From positions 1 through 63,651 of the forward strand of contig BQJP01000013.1 in assembly GCA_021604765.1 (NCBI GenBank): a stretch of 63,651 nucleotides of DNA, read 5' to 3'. The notes below the pieces were generated by a model, which saw only the letters and a list, made by a program, of their open reading frames with translations, did no database searches and was not told where the DNA came from. The position numbers and the translations under genes were made by a program. This document shows positions 9,441-19,365 of the stretch, one piece after another (position 1 is the stretch's first letter; each line of letters begins with the position of its first letter). The stretch is from Thermodesulfobacteriota bacterium (GTDB taxonomy: Bacteria > Desulfobacterota_D > UBA1144 > Nemesobacterales > UBA2774).

Positions 9441-11357
9441 ATGATGAGTATAAGTTATCCTAAAAATCATGATGTAATAGTAATCGGCGCTGGACATGCT
9501 GGGTGTGAGGCTGCGCTTGCGTCTGCAAGAATAGGATGCCGAACACTCGTACTAACGGCTAATATTGACACTATTGGCTTAATGTCCTGCAATCCATCCA
9601 TAGGTGGTGTGGGTAAGGGACATCTAGTTAAAGAGATAGATGCTCTTGGGGGAGAGATGGGTAAAGCTGCCGACCATGCTGCTATCCAATTCAGGAGACT
9701 TAATACAAGAAAGGGCGCAGCCGTGCAAGCTACTAGGATCCAGGCTGATCGTCAGTCATATAGGACTTATATGAAGAAAGCTCTGGAATCTGAAAAAAAT
9801 ATGGATATCAAACAGAGAATGGTAGAAAGTTTTCTTGTAGAAGGGGGCAGAATTGCGGGAGTCAAGACCAACCTTGGAGAACATTTCTTTTCAGATGCCG
9901 TTGTGGTCACGCCCGGGACATTTCCTAACGGCCTAATTCATATTGGTGCAACTCAAATTTCTTCAGGTCGCGCAGGTGAGGCAGCAGCCACTGGTATTTC
10001 AGAATCATTTGGGAGCATTGGTTTTAATGTTGGAAGGTTGAAAACTGGCACTCCTCCAAGGTTAGACGGCAGGACTATTAAATGGGATATGCTTGAGGAG
10101 CAGCCCGGGGATAAAAATCCAAAACCTTTTTCATTTACCAATCCTATAATTGATAGAGACCAAATGTCTTGTTATATAACATATACAAATAAAAAGACTC
10201 ACGAAGTTATAAATAACAATCTTCATAAATCTCCTCTCTATTCAGGAGATATTAAAGGGGTTGGACCCAGGTATTGCCCTTCAATCGAAGATAAGATTGT
10301 AAAGTTCCCCGATAAAGATCGTCATCAGGTATTTCTTGAGCCCGACGGTCTGGGCACATACGAAATTTATCCTAACGGGGTATCAACCAGTCTTCCGCTT
10401 GAAGTTCAATATGAGTTAGTCAGAACAATTGATGGGCTGGACGAGGTCGAGATTATGAGACCTGGATATGCTGTAGAATATGATTACGTCGATCCCACAC
10501 AGTTAAAACCCACACTAGAAACTAAATTAATAGACAATCTTTATTTTGCAGGACAGATAAATGGTACAACAGGGTATGAGGAAGCAGGGAGTCAGGGATT
10601 AGTTGCCGGGATAAACGCAGCTCTTCGAGTAAAAGGTGAGGATCCGTTTATTCTAGATCGTTCTCAGGCATATATAGGTATCATGGTTGATGACCTGGTA
10701 ACCAAAGGGGTAGATGAACCCTACAGAATGTTTACTTCCCGAGCGGAGTACCGTCTGGTCCTAAGAGAAGACAATGCTGATATGAGGTTAGGCGAATTGG
10801 GTTATAAGATCGGACTATTAAAAGAAGAGGATTACGCAAAGTTTGCAATAAGGAAGAAGGCTGTAGCGGATGAGCTATCAAGATTAGAAAGTATAAAAGT
10901 TGTACCCAACTCTGAAATTAATGAGATACTAGTTAGATTAGGTGCGTCTGCAATTAAGAAACCCCATTCTTTGAAAGAACTATTAAGACGCCCCGAAATT
11001 TCTTACCGGGACCTCGAGTTTTTTGAATCTAATAGTAGTCAACGTTTAATTACTGAGGATGTAGTATCTCAGATAGAAATGGACATTAAGTATGAGGGCT
11101 ATATTAAGAGACAAATGGAGCAGATTGAAAAATTTAAGAAATTAGAGGATTATGTTATACCCCAAAGCTTCTCATATGAGAATATCCCTGGTTTATCAAA
11201 CGAAATTATCCAAAAACTTACTAGTGTTCAACCTAACTCCTTGGGACAAGCCACCAGAATTTCAGGAGTGACTCCTGCAGCAATTTCGGTTTTAATGGTT
11301 TATTTAAAACGGGATAGTAGTCAAAAGCAATCTCAAGGTCATTCTATCTCTTCTTGA
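9441..11357 (+). CDS. mnmG: tRNA uridine-5-carboxymethylaminomethyl modification enzyme MnmG (GidA)
   Basis: A 638-residue FAD protein with the N-terminal dinucleotide fold VIVIGAGHAGCEAALASAR (GAGHAG at 16-21), the family signatures SCNPSIGGVGKGHLVKEIDA and GRLKTGTPPRLDGR, GQINGTTGYEEAGSQGL in the FAD site, and the C-terminal MnmE/tRNA-binding helices. With MnmE it installs the cmnm5 group on U34 of several tRNAs. The length is normal. MnmE is not in the window. The last 19 bases overlap a small convergent ORF on the other strand. Start with two Met codons; the first is annotated. Confidence 0.97.
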   Translation: MMSISYPKNHDVIVIGAGHAGCEAALASARIGCRTLVLTANIDTIGLMSCNPSIGGVGKGHLVKEIDALGGEMGKAADHAAIQFRRLNTRKGAAVQATRIQADRQSYRTYMKKALESEKNMDIKQRMVESFLVEGGRIAGVKTNLGEHFFSDAVVVTPGTFPNGLIHIGATQISSGRAGEAAATGISESFGSIGFNVGRLKTGTPPRLDGRTIKWDMLEEQPGDKNPKPFSFTNPIIDRDQMSCYITYTNKKTHEVINNNLHKSPLYSGDIKGVGPRYCPSIEDKIVKFPDKDRHQVFLEPDGLGTYEIYPNGVSTSLPLEVQYELVRTIDGLDEVEIMRPGYAVEYDYVDPTQLKPTLETKLIDNLYFAGQINGTTGYEEAGSQGLVAGINAALRVKGEDPFILDRSQAYIGIMVDDLVTKGVDEPYRMFTSRAEYRLVLREDNADMRLGELGYKIGLLKEEDYAKFAIRKKAVADELSRLESIKVVPNSEINEILVRLGASAIKKPHSLKELLRRPEISYRDLEFFESNSSQRLITEDVVSQIEMDIKYEGYIKRQMEQIEKFKKLEDYVIPQSFSYENIPGLSNEIIQKLTSVQPNSLGQATRISGVTPAAISVLMVYLKRDSSQKQSQGHSISS

Positions 11358-11497
11358 TCTTCAAGTTCATCCAGATCTAATTCTTCTTCTTCCATAAGTT
11401 CCATCATATCCTCATAGTCTCCAACGTATCCAGAATTGTCCGGATCTTCGAGCATCTCTACTAAATCTTTAATTTTTCTTTTTGCTTTCCTAGGCAT
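11339..11497 (-). CDS. small acidic protein, 52 residues, unknown
   Basis: An ORF read on the minus strand: ATG at 11497-11495, TGA at 11341-11339. It has a GGAGGGCAGG Shine-Dalgarno-like stretch just upstream of the start. The product has a basic N-terminus (MPRKAKRKIKDLVEMLEDP) and a very acidic tail rich in Glu and Asp from about residue 27 on. It converges on mnmG and overlaps its end by 19 bases. The strong ribosome site and the intergenic position of most of the frame argue that it is real. No family is recognised; acidic tails of this kind occur in small nucleic-acid-binding or chaperone-like proteins. Confidence 0.55.
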   Translation of the reverse strand: MPRKAKRKIKDLVEMLEDPDNSGYVGDYEDMMELMEEEELDLDELEDQEEIE

Positions 11498-11646
11498 GTT
11501 CCCTGCCCTCCGTTGCTTGGTTTAATACTATTACTTATTGATTTCACCCATATTATAAAATCAAGTTACTTAAAATCAATACAAATATATTATAGCGGAA
11601 TTTTTTTTAATTTGTTCAATTTCTTAAATATATTCATATAAATACT

Positions 11647-13881
11647 TTATGAGTTGTCTGGAGATAACAATTCAATCATTTTACTAACATCAGTTGTTGG
11701 TAAGTTGCATACGTGATTTAAGCAAACATAAGCTGTGGCTTTCCCATCTATGCTTGATTGACCTTTAGTGAAATCTGCAAATTCTATAATCTCGGCATTC
11801 TCTTCTTTTCCGCGAAGTAACACAACTTTGCTCGGGCTGTAACTTTTTCTGATGGCCTCTATCATAGATTGAGTATCTTCAGATTCTGGGTCACCCACTA
11901 TTACTACTTCATATGAAGGCCCTAATCCAAAATCAAGACCCATCATAAATAGAGTGTAGGCCATAGGTCCACTTGAGATGGTTTCTGAAAATGCTTTCCC
12001 CAGTTGATCAGCTTTCTTCTCATACTCAACATTTCCAGTAATTCTCGAGAGTTTAAGCAGGTTAAGACCAGCTACTGAGTTGCCGGAAGGGATAGCTCCG
12101 TCATATATCTCTTTTTGTCTTGAGATGAGTTCTTCTGCGTCATTAGATGTGAAGTAATAGCCGCCGTATTTATTGTCCCAGAAACCTTTATCTAGGTCAT
12201 CCTGGAGCGCTAATGCGGCTTTCAAATATGCAACATCAAATGTACTCTCGTATAACTCAAGAAGACCCCAGATGAGAAAAGCGTAGTCATCTATATTTGC
12301 TGTAATTCCGGCGTCGCCGTTTCTAAATCTGTGAAGGAGTTTTCCGTTACTATCTCTCAAATCTTTTAATAAGAAGTTGGCAGCTTTACTTGCAGCATTT
12401 GTGTACTCAGGCTCGTTAAAAGTTCTCCCAGCCATTGAAAAAGCTGCTATCATAAGCCCGTTCCAGTCAGTTAAGATTTTATCGTCTTTATACGGATGTA
12501 TCCTTTTTTCGCGTTCATTGAATAGTGTGACCCGGGTTTTTTCAATTTTTCCTGCAAACTCTTCTTCACTTATTTCATACGAAGGAGCAATCTCGGATAG
12601 AGGTTTTTTTAAGTGCATAATATTAGCCCCGGTTTGGTGTCCCCCTGCTTCTTCTGTGAAATTGCCTGACTTACTCGTGTTGAAATTAGTTATTATCAAC
12701 TCTGCATCTTTATCGCCTAAGGTCTCTTTTAACTCCCCTTCGGTCCAAACATAAAATTTGCCTTCTTCACCTTCACTATCGGCATCTTCCGCCGAGTAAA
12801 ATCCGCCTTCTGGTGATGTCATATCTCTGAGTACATACGTCAATATTTCTCGAGCTGTTTTTTCATATTCTTTTTTCCCTGTAGCCTGATAAGCTTCAGT
12901 ATATGCCATTGCGAGCATTGCCTGATCGTAAAGCATTTTCTCAAAATGAGGCAGAAGCCAGTTTGGATCTGTTGAATAACGGTGAAAACCAAATCCAACA
13001 TGGTCGTACATTCCACCAAGGCGCATTTCCTGTAGAGTCTTTTCAACCATTCCCAAGGCTTGTTTATCTCCAGTACGCTTCCAGTAACGTAATAAAAACA
13101 AGTGATTGTGAGGTGTGGGAAATTTTGGAGATTTCCCAAAACCACCATTTTCTTCATCGAAATTTCTAAGCAATTGATTATATGCAGTGTCAAGAGTTTT
13201 TGTTGATAGATCTATGGCTTGAGTATTTTGTGAAACATCGGTTGCTTTTCTAACTGCTTCAGTAACCGCTTGGGCAGAATTAAGTATATTCTCATTATCT
13301 TTTTCCCAGGCTTCTTTTACCTTTGGGATAAATTCAATCATTCCAAGCCTTCCGTAACGACTCTCTTTGGGTATGTAAGTAGCTGCGAAAAAAGGTTTTT
13401 TGTCTGGTGTCATAATAATATTCAATGGCCAGCCGCAGCCTCCTTTGGACATCATCTGGCATACAGTCATATAAATATTATCAATGTCCGGTCTTTCCTC
13501 GCGGTCAACTTTAATCGATACAAAAGTATCGTTCATGAGTTTTGCTACCTCTTCATCCTCAAAAGACTCATGCTCCATTACATGGCACCAGTGGCAGGTG
13601 GAATATCCAATAGATAAAAGTATAGGCTTATTTTCTCTCCGGGCTTTCTCAAAAGCCTCTTCGCCCCATGGGTACCAATCTACCGGATTATCGGCATGTT
13701 GAAGTAAATAAGGGCTCTTTTCATTTTTTAATCTGTTTGAATGTTTCATTTCTTTTGATCCCGAGGCTTGTGCCCAATTGGTAAGATTTACAAAAAACAA
13801 GCAAGGAAATATCAGTAAAGTAATAAGTCCAATATTAAATATTAATATGTCTTTTCTGAAGTTATATATATAGGCTTTCAT
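11647..13881 (-). CDS. DUF255 thioredoxin-fold protein (YyaL/SSP411 family)
   Basis: A 744-residue protein. The DUF255 thioredoxin-like domain begins at about residue 45 with [20 protein letters not shown], followed by the CHWCHVME motif (family CxxC) and [10 protein letters not shown]. The rest is an (alpha/alpha)6-barrel-like region similar to N-acylglucosamine epimerases/cellulases. The family is widespread, and its biochemical role is unproven. Unusually, a hydrophobic N-terminal segment (about residues 14-35) resembles a signal peptide or anchor. An internal ATG at about 13749 ([11 protein letters not shown]) would give the usual cytoplasmic form, so the start and the location are uncertain. 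Confidence 0.85.
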   Translation of the reverse strand: MKAYIYNFRKDILIFNIGLITLLIFPCLFFVNLTNWAQASGSKEMKHSNRLKNEKSPYLLQHADNPVDWYPWGEEAFEKARRENKPILLSIGYSTCHWCHVMEHESFEDEEVAKLMNDTFVSIKVDREERPDIDNIYMTVCQMMSKGGCGWPLNIIMTPDKKPFFAATYIPKESRYGRLGMIEFIPKVKEAWEKDNENILNSAQAVTEAVRKATDVSQNTQAIDLSTKTLDTAYNQLLRNFDEENGGFGKSPKFPTPHNHLFLLRYWKRTGDKQALGMVEKTLQEMRLGGMYDHVGFGFHRYSTDPNWLLPHFEKMLYDQAMLAMAYTEAYQATGKKEYEKTAREILTYVLRDMTSPEGGFYSAEDADSEGEEGKFYVWTEGELKETLGDKDAELIITNFNTSKSGNFTEEAGGHQTGANIMHLKKPLSEIAPSYEISEEEFAGKIEKTRVTLFNEREKRIHPYKDDKILTDWNGLMIAAFSMAGRTFNEPEYTNAASKAANFLLKDLRDSNGKLLHRFRNGDAGITANIDDYAFLIWGLLELYESTFDVAYLKAALALQDDLDKGFWDNKYGGYYFTSNDAEELISRQKEIYDGAIPSGNSVAGLNLLKLSRITGNVEYEKKADQLGKAFSETISSGPMAYTLFMMGLDFGLGPSYEVVIVGDPESEDTQSMIEAIRKSYSPSKVVLLRGKEENAEIIEFADFTKGQSSIDGKATAYVCLNHVCNLPTTDVSKMIELLSPDNS

Positions 13882-14038
13882 TTCTGGTTCAACAATACTG
13901 AGTTTACTGCACCTACTTTCTTTTACAAGGATGATTATATTAATAAAATAGATTCATTCATTTACGTGTAATATGTATTATTTGCAGGATACTAATAGTC
14001 AATTTTCTTGGTTATAATTTAATTCACGCGGGCAGCTT

Positions 14039-15739
14039 ATGCAGATACTAGATGAAAAATATTCTCAGATTATTCTTGAAGAGAAACTCCTACTTACAAA
14101 TCTTCTGGCTGAGATTGAGATACTTTCTGATGAAGATCTTAAAAATAAACTAATCTCTGTAATAGAGAATTTAGAGAACCTGTTTTCAATTGTTTTTATA
14201 GGTGAATTTAGCACAGGGAAGTCTTCTATAATTAATACGATACTTGGAATAGATGCTCTACCTGAAGGAATTACTCCAACAACTGATGAAATAACAGTCT
14301 TGAAACACGGTGACCAAACTCTTGAATCTATTGAGAATGGAAGTCGATTAATTTCTATACCTGAGGACAGACTCAAGGGAATTCTTCTTGTTGATACACC
14401 AGGTACCAACGTTACTATTGAGCAGCACCAAAAAATTACAGAAGAGTTCATACCAAAAGCGGATATTGTCTTTTTCACAATTGGCGCAGAGCGTGCTGTA
14501 ACCGGGAGTGAAGCCAAGCTCATTGAATTTATAAAAGAAGAATGGCTGAAAAATATTGTTTTCGTTCTAAATAAGATCGATATAGCTAAAGATGAGAATG
14601 AACTAAATCAACTTATTACCCACACCTCAAGCGAGCTTGAGCGCGCATTTAATTTTAAACCTCATATAATTCCGGTTTCTGCAAAGCTTGCTAAAGAAGC
14701 GAAATCAAGTTCAGATTCACAATTGCATTCTGCTAGTGGTTTTCAGCAGTTAGAAGAATATATTTTTAAAACTCTAGGGGAAGAAGAGCGCGTAAGGATG
14801 AAGTTAGAAAGCTCGTCTCAAGTAGCCCTGAGTCTTTGCTCAGAGACTGAGAAAGTAATTGATGCCCATCTGGATAGGATTTCTCAAGACACTACAAAGC
14901 TTGCTGATTTTCAGCATAAATTAGATGGTATGAAGGATGAGATAGTTGGGAACTCATCACAATTTACAGAACGAATCCGAAGTAGACTCTTAGAATTTAA
15001 AACAAGAGGCATTGAGTTTATAGACGAGTTAATAAGACTCCAAAATATATTTAAGCTTATTAGCAAAGATAAAGTAGCAAAAGAGTTTGAGTACAAAGTT
15101 TCTAGACAGACGGTGTCTGAGCTTGAGAAGGATCTTGATTCTATGGTTGCGTGGACGGAGAAATCAGCCAGGACATTACTCGATAGCACAATCGATTTTT
15201 ATAACAGTTCGATAAAGCCCGATACACAAAATATAGGCTCAGGTTTTACGTATGACAGAACAAGGCTGATAGATACAGTCAGGTCTGAGCTTGAAGCAAA
15301 GAGAAAAAGTATTGATCCTGCAGTGCTGGGTGGGAATCTAGTTGATTCCGCAAGAGGTGCTGTAGCATCGGTATTAGGTGTTCAAGTGGGCTCTCTTGCG
15401 ATAGGCACCGCAGTGGTTTCAGCATTCTCTTCATTGATAGTAGACATTACCGGTATTCTTGCCACAATCGCAGTAATGGCTACAGCGTTTGCGATTCTTC
15501 CAAAAAAGAGAAGAGACGCTATGAAAGAGTTTAATCATAAAGTGGACGCTCTTATTGAAGAGATGACTTCTAGTGTGAGCTCTCAGCTTAAGCGCGACTT
15601 TGACGGGATTAGTCTGCAAGTAACTGATTCTCTAGTACCGCTTAAAAATTTCTACAAAATTGAAGCTGAGAAGCTTGAAGAATCCAAGAAGAGAGTCCAA
15701 GAGATTAGAGAGAAAATTCAATTAATTCAAAAAAGCTGA
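14039..15739 (+). CDS. bacterial dynamin-like GTPase
   Basis: A 566-residue large GTPase. G1 is GEFSTGKSS (55-63), followed by the G2 threonine in TPTTDE (about 80-85), G3 DTPG (119-122) and G4 NKID (178-181). Long helical regions follow, with a hydrophobic hairpin (about residues 438-490) that should insert in membrane, and a basic patch LPKKRRD. This is the architecture of bacterial dynamin-like proteins that remodel or fuse membranes. Many occur as pairs, but no second copy is present here. Function in this organism is unknown; it is monocistronic as far as can be seen. Confidence 0.85.
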   Translation: MQILDEKYSQIILEEKLLLTNLLAEIEILSDEDLKNKLISVIENLENLFSIVFIGEFSTGKSSIINTILGIDALPEGITPTTDEITVLKHGDQTLESIENGSRLISIPEDRLKGILLVDTPGTNVTIEQHQKITEEFIPKADIVFFTIGAERAVTGSEAKLIEFIKEEWLKNIVFVLNKIDIAKDENELNQLITHTSSELERAFNFKPHIIPVSAKLAKEAKSSSDSQLHSASGFQQLEEYIFKTLGEEERVRMKLESSSQVALSLCSETEKVIDAHLDRISQDTTKLADFQHKLDGMKDEIVGNSSQFTERIRSRLLEFKTRGIEFIDELIRLQNIFKLISKDKVAKEFEYKVSRQTVSELEKDLDSMVAWTEKSARTLLDSTIDFYNSSIKPDTQNIGSGFTYDRTRLIDTVRSELEAKRKSIDPAVLGGNLVDSARGAVASVLGVQVGSLAIGTAVVSAFSSLIVDITGILATIAVMATAFAILPKKRRDAMKEFNHKVDALIEEMTSSVSSQLKRDFDGISLQVTDSLVPLKNFYKIEAEKLEESKKRVQEIREKIQLIQKS

Positions 15740-15961
15740 TAAATTCACTTCCAATTTGGATTTCCTAATTCTTCTTTGTTTTTTAAACACCAATGGTTAT
15801 TTAGGATAAAGTTTGATTTTCCCCCCATAGTCTGGATTATTAGGGTAGTTTTTAAAGATTTTGAACCGGGATAGAAAGCACGCTTCGACTTAATCTACAA
15901 TAATTCCCTAATATATTAGAAGCTTAAAGTTTGTCCTTACTCAGGAGAGGAATGTATTTAT

Positions 15962-17782
15962 ATGAGAAAAGATAATATCAGAAACATAGCAATTATAGCC
16001 CATGTTGATCACGGTAAAACCACACTTGTTGATGCCATGTTACAGCAAAGTAATGTTTTTCATGAACACCAACAGGTCGAAGAAAGGGTGATGGACTCTA
16101 TGGACCTTGAGAAAGAACGCGGAATAACTATCACGGCTAAAAACACAGCAGTTCGTTATAAAGACATAAAAATTAATATTGTAGACACCCCCGGCCACGC
16201 TGATTTTGGAGGAGAGGTTGAGAGAAGCTTAAATATGGTAGATGGAGCGCTTCTTCTGGTTGACGCCAGTGAAGGCCCATTGCCTCAAACCCGATTTGTA
16301 GTGCAGAAAGCACTTGAAAAGAAACTCCCCATTATTCTAGTAATTAACAAAATTGATAGACCTGACTCACGACCTGATGAAGTCATAGACGAGGTCTACG
16401 AGCTGTTTATTGAACTCGATGCTAACGAAGAGCAGATAGAGTTTCCTATTGTCTACACAAATGCAAAAATCGGTGCGGCTCATAATGAAATTGACGATTC
16501 TTCTGATAACCTGCTCCCACTTTTTGACCAGATTGTAACTTCAATTCCTGGTCCTGAAGTTGGGGACGGTTCTATCACACAGTTTCTAATTACCAATTTG
16601 GACTATGATAACTATGTCGGCAGACTCGCGATTGGAAGAATGATGGCAGGAGAGCTTGAGTCTAATAAGAGTTATGCTCTTTGTGGCGAAGCTGATGCTG
16701 TTTCGAATATAAAGATTTCTGTTTTATACACTTATACAGGTCTTCAGAAAACACAGGTCGAGAAAGTTGAAGCTGGTGATATCATTGCAATTGCTGGGGA
16801 AGAAAATGTTCAAATTGGAGATACTGTATCAAGTATAGAAAACCCGGTGCCGCTTGAGAGAATAAAGGTTGATGAACCTACAATTTCTATGTTGTTCTAT
16901 GTTAATAGCAGCCCTTTTGCAGGAAGAGAGGGGAAGTTCTTAACTTCCAGACAAATTCGTGAGAGACTCGACAGAGAAAAGCTTCGTAACGTTGCAATTC
17001 GTGTAACTGACACAGACAGAGCAGATGCATTTGAGGTAGCGGGACGTGGAGAGCTTCAGATGGCAGTCCTAATTGAAACTATGAGGCGAGAAGGCCATGA
17101 GTTTATGGTTTCTAAACCCACAGTTATAACGAAAGAAGAAGATGGCAGAGTTACAGAGCCAGTTGAGCGGATTTTTATCGATGTTCCTGAAGAATATGTT
17201 GGAGTTATTACAGAAAATGTAGCTCAGAGAAAAGGTCGTATGGTAAATCTTCATAATAACGGTAATGGTAGGGTCGACATAGAGTTTGTGATTACGTCAA
17301 GAGGGCTAATCGGTTTTAGAAGCCAGTTCTTAATTGATACAAAAGGCTCAGGTGTTATGAATACACTTTTTGAAGGCTATGAGCCTTGGTATGGTCCTAT
17401 CCCTCAGAGATCAACAGGAGCATTAGTATCTGACCGCCCTGGAAAAACCACTACTTATGCGAGCCTTGCGATGGTAGATAGAGGAGAGCTCTTTGTTGAT
17501 GTCGGCACCGAAGTTTATTCAGGGATGATAATTGGGGAGAGGAACCGAAACGGAGATCTAACAGTAAATATCACTAAAGAAAAGAAGCTTACCAACATGA
17601 GAAGCTCTACTTCAGAAGCAACAGTTGTTTTAAGACCTCCAAGACCACTATCTTTAGATCAGGCCATTGAGTTTATTGCCGAGGATGAGCTTGTTGAGAT
17701 CACTCCTGAGAGCATGAGACTGCGCAAGATGGAGCTAGATGCCGGAAAAAGGGCTGTACTAGAAAAAAGAGCGAAAGATTAA
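15962..17782 (+). CDS. typA: translational GTPase TypA/BipA
   Basis: A 606-residue EF-G-like GTPase of normal length. G motifs are [10 protein letters not shown] (near residues 14-23), [16 protein letters not shown] and NKIDRP. The C-terminal half carries the family-specific [10 protein letters not shown]-like stretch, [12 protein letters not shown], and the TypA C-terminal domain. TypA binds the ribosome and supports 50S assembly and stress or cold adaptation in other bacteria. A short SD (CAGGAGAGGAA) precedes the ATG. This is the last clear core gene before the tRNA-Arg integration zone. Confidence 0.96.
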   Translation: MRKDNIRNIAIIAHVDHGKTTLVDAMLQQSNVFHEHQQVEERVMDSMDLEKERGITITAKNTAVRYKDIKINIVDTPGHADFGGEVERSLNMVDGALLLVDASEGPLPQTRFVVQKALEKKLPIILVINKIDRPDSRPDEVIDEVYELFIELDANEEQIEFPIVYTNAKIGAAHNEIDDSSDNLLPLFDQIVTSIPGPEVGDGSITQFLITNLDYDNYVGRLAIGRMMAGELESNKSYALCGEADAVSNIKISVLYTYTGLQKTQVEKVEAGDIIAIAGEENVQIGDTVSSIENPVPLERIKVDEPTISMLFYVNSSPFAGREGKFLTSRQIRERLDREKLRNVAIRVTDTDRADAFEVAGRGELQMAVLIETMRREGHEFMVSKPTVITKEEDGRVTEPVERIFIDVPEEYVGVITENVAQRKGRMVNLHNNGNGRVDIEFVITSRGLIGFRSQFLIDTKGSGVMNTLFEGYEPWYGPIPQRSTGALVSDRPGKTTTYASLAMVDRGELFVDVGTEVYSGMIIGERNRNGDLTVNITKEKKLTNMRSSTSEATVVLRPPRPLSLDQAIEFIAEDELVEITPESMRLRKMELDAGKRAVLEKRAKD

Positions 17783-17946
17783 TATTAGCTAGAGATTCCT
17801 TTTATGGCAGGTAATGAGGGTCTCTAATTCTTCAACTTCAGGCTCACTAGGTTATATATAGAGTTTTTATATAGTATCTATAGTTAAGGAACCTTAATTC
17901 TTAGTCTCCACCCCATTTCAATTATGCTTTAATTCCACCCACCGTG

Positions 17947-17976
17947 TTAACTTTCATATTTGTTTTATTGTATAAT
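17947..17976 (+). promoter_or_regulatory. candidate promoter for the small secreted protein gene
   Basis: TATAAT at 17971-17976 with a weaker TTAACT at 17947-17952 (18-base spacer). The -10 is perfect, and it lies about 30 bases before the start at 18006. Confidence 0.5.
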
Positions 17977-18005
17977 GAAAATATAGATATTTAGGGAGGG
18001 AGTAT

Positions 18006-18314
18006 ATGAGAATATTGATTATGATGCTGGTGGTTCCAGTATTTTTTGCGGCTTCCTATGTACATGCTGAGTACCAAGAGACTCTTGAAGATTCCATGAT
18101 GAGGGCAGAAATCCTCGGTGAGAACGACGGCAAGATACTTGCAAAGAAGCATCCTGACTACAAGCCCGACAAGGTGAAGGAAGAGTGTGACGCTATGTTT
18201 TACTCCAAGTGGAAGGAGCATTTTGAGGAAAAAGGTTTTAAGACCAGCGAAGAAGTCGTCACCACTTACGTAGACTGGTGCGTTAAAGGTTATAACAAAA
18301 AGTCCGGGAAATAA
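18006..18314 (+). CDS. small secreted protein, unknown function
   Basis: A 102-residue protein with a clear signal peptide (about residues 1-21, cleavage after YVHA). The mature part is charged and helical, rich in Lys and Glu, with two cysteines (C61, C92) that could form a disulfide. A strong GGGAGGGAG lies just upstream of the ATG, and a TATAAT at 17971-17976 is a likely -10. No family is recognised. It is the last gene before the first tRNA-Arg remnant. Confidence 0.65.
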   Translation: MRILIMMLVVPVFFAASYVHAEYQETLEDSMMRAEILGENDGKILAKKHPDYKPDKVKEECDAMFYSKWKEHFEEKGFKTSEEVVTTYVDWCVKGYNKKSGK

Positions 18315-18350
18315 TTCCGCTTTATCTTCGAATTTTTACGGTGTTAGAAA

Positions 18351-18374
18351 ATGGCGGGCGATGGGGGATTCGAA
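18351..18374 (-). repeat. short remnant of the tRNA-Arg 3' end
   Basis: This 24-base segment matches the 3' end of the intact tRNA-Arg gene (36522-36545) at 23 of 24 positions, covering the CCA, discriminator, acceptor strand and part of the T arm, then diverges. It reads as an old attachment-site scar left of the main island, with one lipoprotein gene between it and the longer copy at 19026. Confidence 0.75.
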
Positions 18375-18461
18375 ATCCTTGACTTTAATACTTTGATAGC
18401 ATGTTCCCACTTTGTTGATAATAATTGATATATTAAAAAAGACTCATAGGAGGGTTATAGT

Positions 18462-19025
18462 ATGCGGATTCAGGTGATTATTCAATCTGTATTTTTGGTA
18501 GTTTTATTTGCCGTTCAACTGGGATGCGATAGCGATGGAAATGCCCAGCAAGTTAATAGTGAATTGAATATATTGTTTTCAGGTACTTTCGTTCCTGCTC
18601 CGGCTAATACGGATACGATTGACGACGGCAGGCCTGCAAGTCTAAGGACTTACCAGGGACAGGGCGAGTTTGGAAATTCAAATATCACTATTCTTGATGA
18701 GTTCGCCCAGCCCATTCCCCCAGCCAATTGTCCATTGGACAATCTCGAATTCGACCTTGTTCAAGGTAGTTTTGTAATAAGGGTTAACAATGGAGACTTA
18801 TTGCTTGGCACGATTGAATCCGGCTTCAGCTGCTTCGATCCGGTAGCAAGACGTTCAGAAATATTTGAAGAGGGGATTATCACAGACGGCACGGGGCAGT
18901 TTGCTGGTGCTAGCGGAGTAGTGGAGATCAGTACGAACTCTATTTTCCAAAACACTACAGCTGTAGATGGATTTGCTTCTGGTGGTTCAACAGGAGAGTT
19001 TAATAGCACTATAGAGTTTCCATAA
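18462..19025 (+). CDS. putative lipoprotein, beta-rich
   Basis: A 187-residue protein with a signal sequence ending in a lipobox-like VQLGC (Cys at about residue 22). The mature part is beta-rich, with GTGQFAGASGVVEI near residue 146. That glycine-rich strand motif recalls allene-oxide-cyclase/dirigent-type barrels, but the assignment is weak. AGGAGGG gives a strong ribosome site. The gene is bracketed by two tRNA-Arg fragments (18351 and 19026), and its stop codon sits at the edge of the second, so it may be a leftover of an earlier integrated element rather than a core gene. Confidence 0.65.
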   Translation: MRIQVIIQSVFLVVLFAVQLGCDSDGNAQQVNSELNILFSGTFVPAPANTDTIDDGRPASLRTYQGQGEFGNSNITILDEFAQPIPPANCPLDNLEFDLVQGSFVIRVNNGDLLLGTIESGFSCFDPVARRSEIFEEGIITDGTGQFAGASGVVEISTNSIFQNTTAVDGFASGGSTGEFNSTIEFP

Positions 19026-19072
19026 ATGGCGGACGATGGGGGATTCGAACCCCCGACCCCAGGCTTCGGAGG
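19026..19072 (-). repeat. attL: partial tRNA-Arg copy
   Basis: A copy of the tRNA-Arg 3' portion from the CCA end to the anticodon loop. It differs from the intact gene at three positions and departs from it right after the CTTCGGAGG of the anticodon region. The 5' half of the tRNA is missing, so it should not be transcribed into a functional tRNA. Confidence 0.9.
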
Positions 19073-19365
19073 GCGTTTCCATAGCTTATTGATACCTATT
19101 GATTCTTATAGATTCTTGATACAAACTCCTTTGTTTATTGATTTTGATCAATATTTGGTCCAGAAATACATATAGAGTCATATTGATTCTTAATATGACT
19201 AAATGGACACCTATTTGGACACCTTAATTCAGGGTTTTCTGTAAAATACATTTTAACCCCTGGATCTTTTGCAGGTTGATAGTTCTCGGAGAAGTTTAGA
19301 TTTAGCGAATATATATAACTACTAGTCCTTGAAAGAAAGTTCCTTATCTCATACAATTATTATTA
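19073..19365. other. island left-end non-coding region with candidate integrase arm repeats
   Basis: No convincing gene. It holds two copies of TATTGATTCTTA (19097-19108 and 19181-19192) and a 20-bp element at 19204-19223 that recurs near the right end. The layout (core, then short direct repeats inside the element) is that of an integrase-binding arm. Confidence 0.55.
19204..19223 (+). repeat. 20-bp arm repeat, left copy
   Basis: TGGACACCTATTTGGACACC, itself two TGGACACC units 12 bases apart. It is identical, in the same orientation, to 36433-36452 inside the right end. Confidence 0.8.

Noticed and set aside
12377-13702. Several plus-strand open frames
   Set aside because: They lie opposite the DUF255 gene, whose protein motifs are strongly conserved; none has a convincing start or family.
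19135-19356. A minus-strand 73-codon frame in the island left end
   Set aside because: It covers the direct repeats and the 20-bp arm element, and has no ribosome site or recognisable domain.
19073-19365. CRISPR array
   Set aside because: Repeats here are only two copies of 12 bp and one 20-bp element, without regular spacers; no cas gene is near. I saw no array elsewhere in the window.
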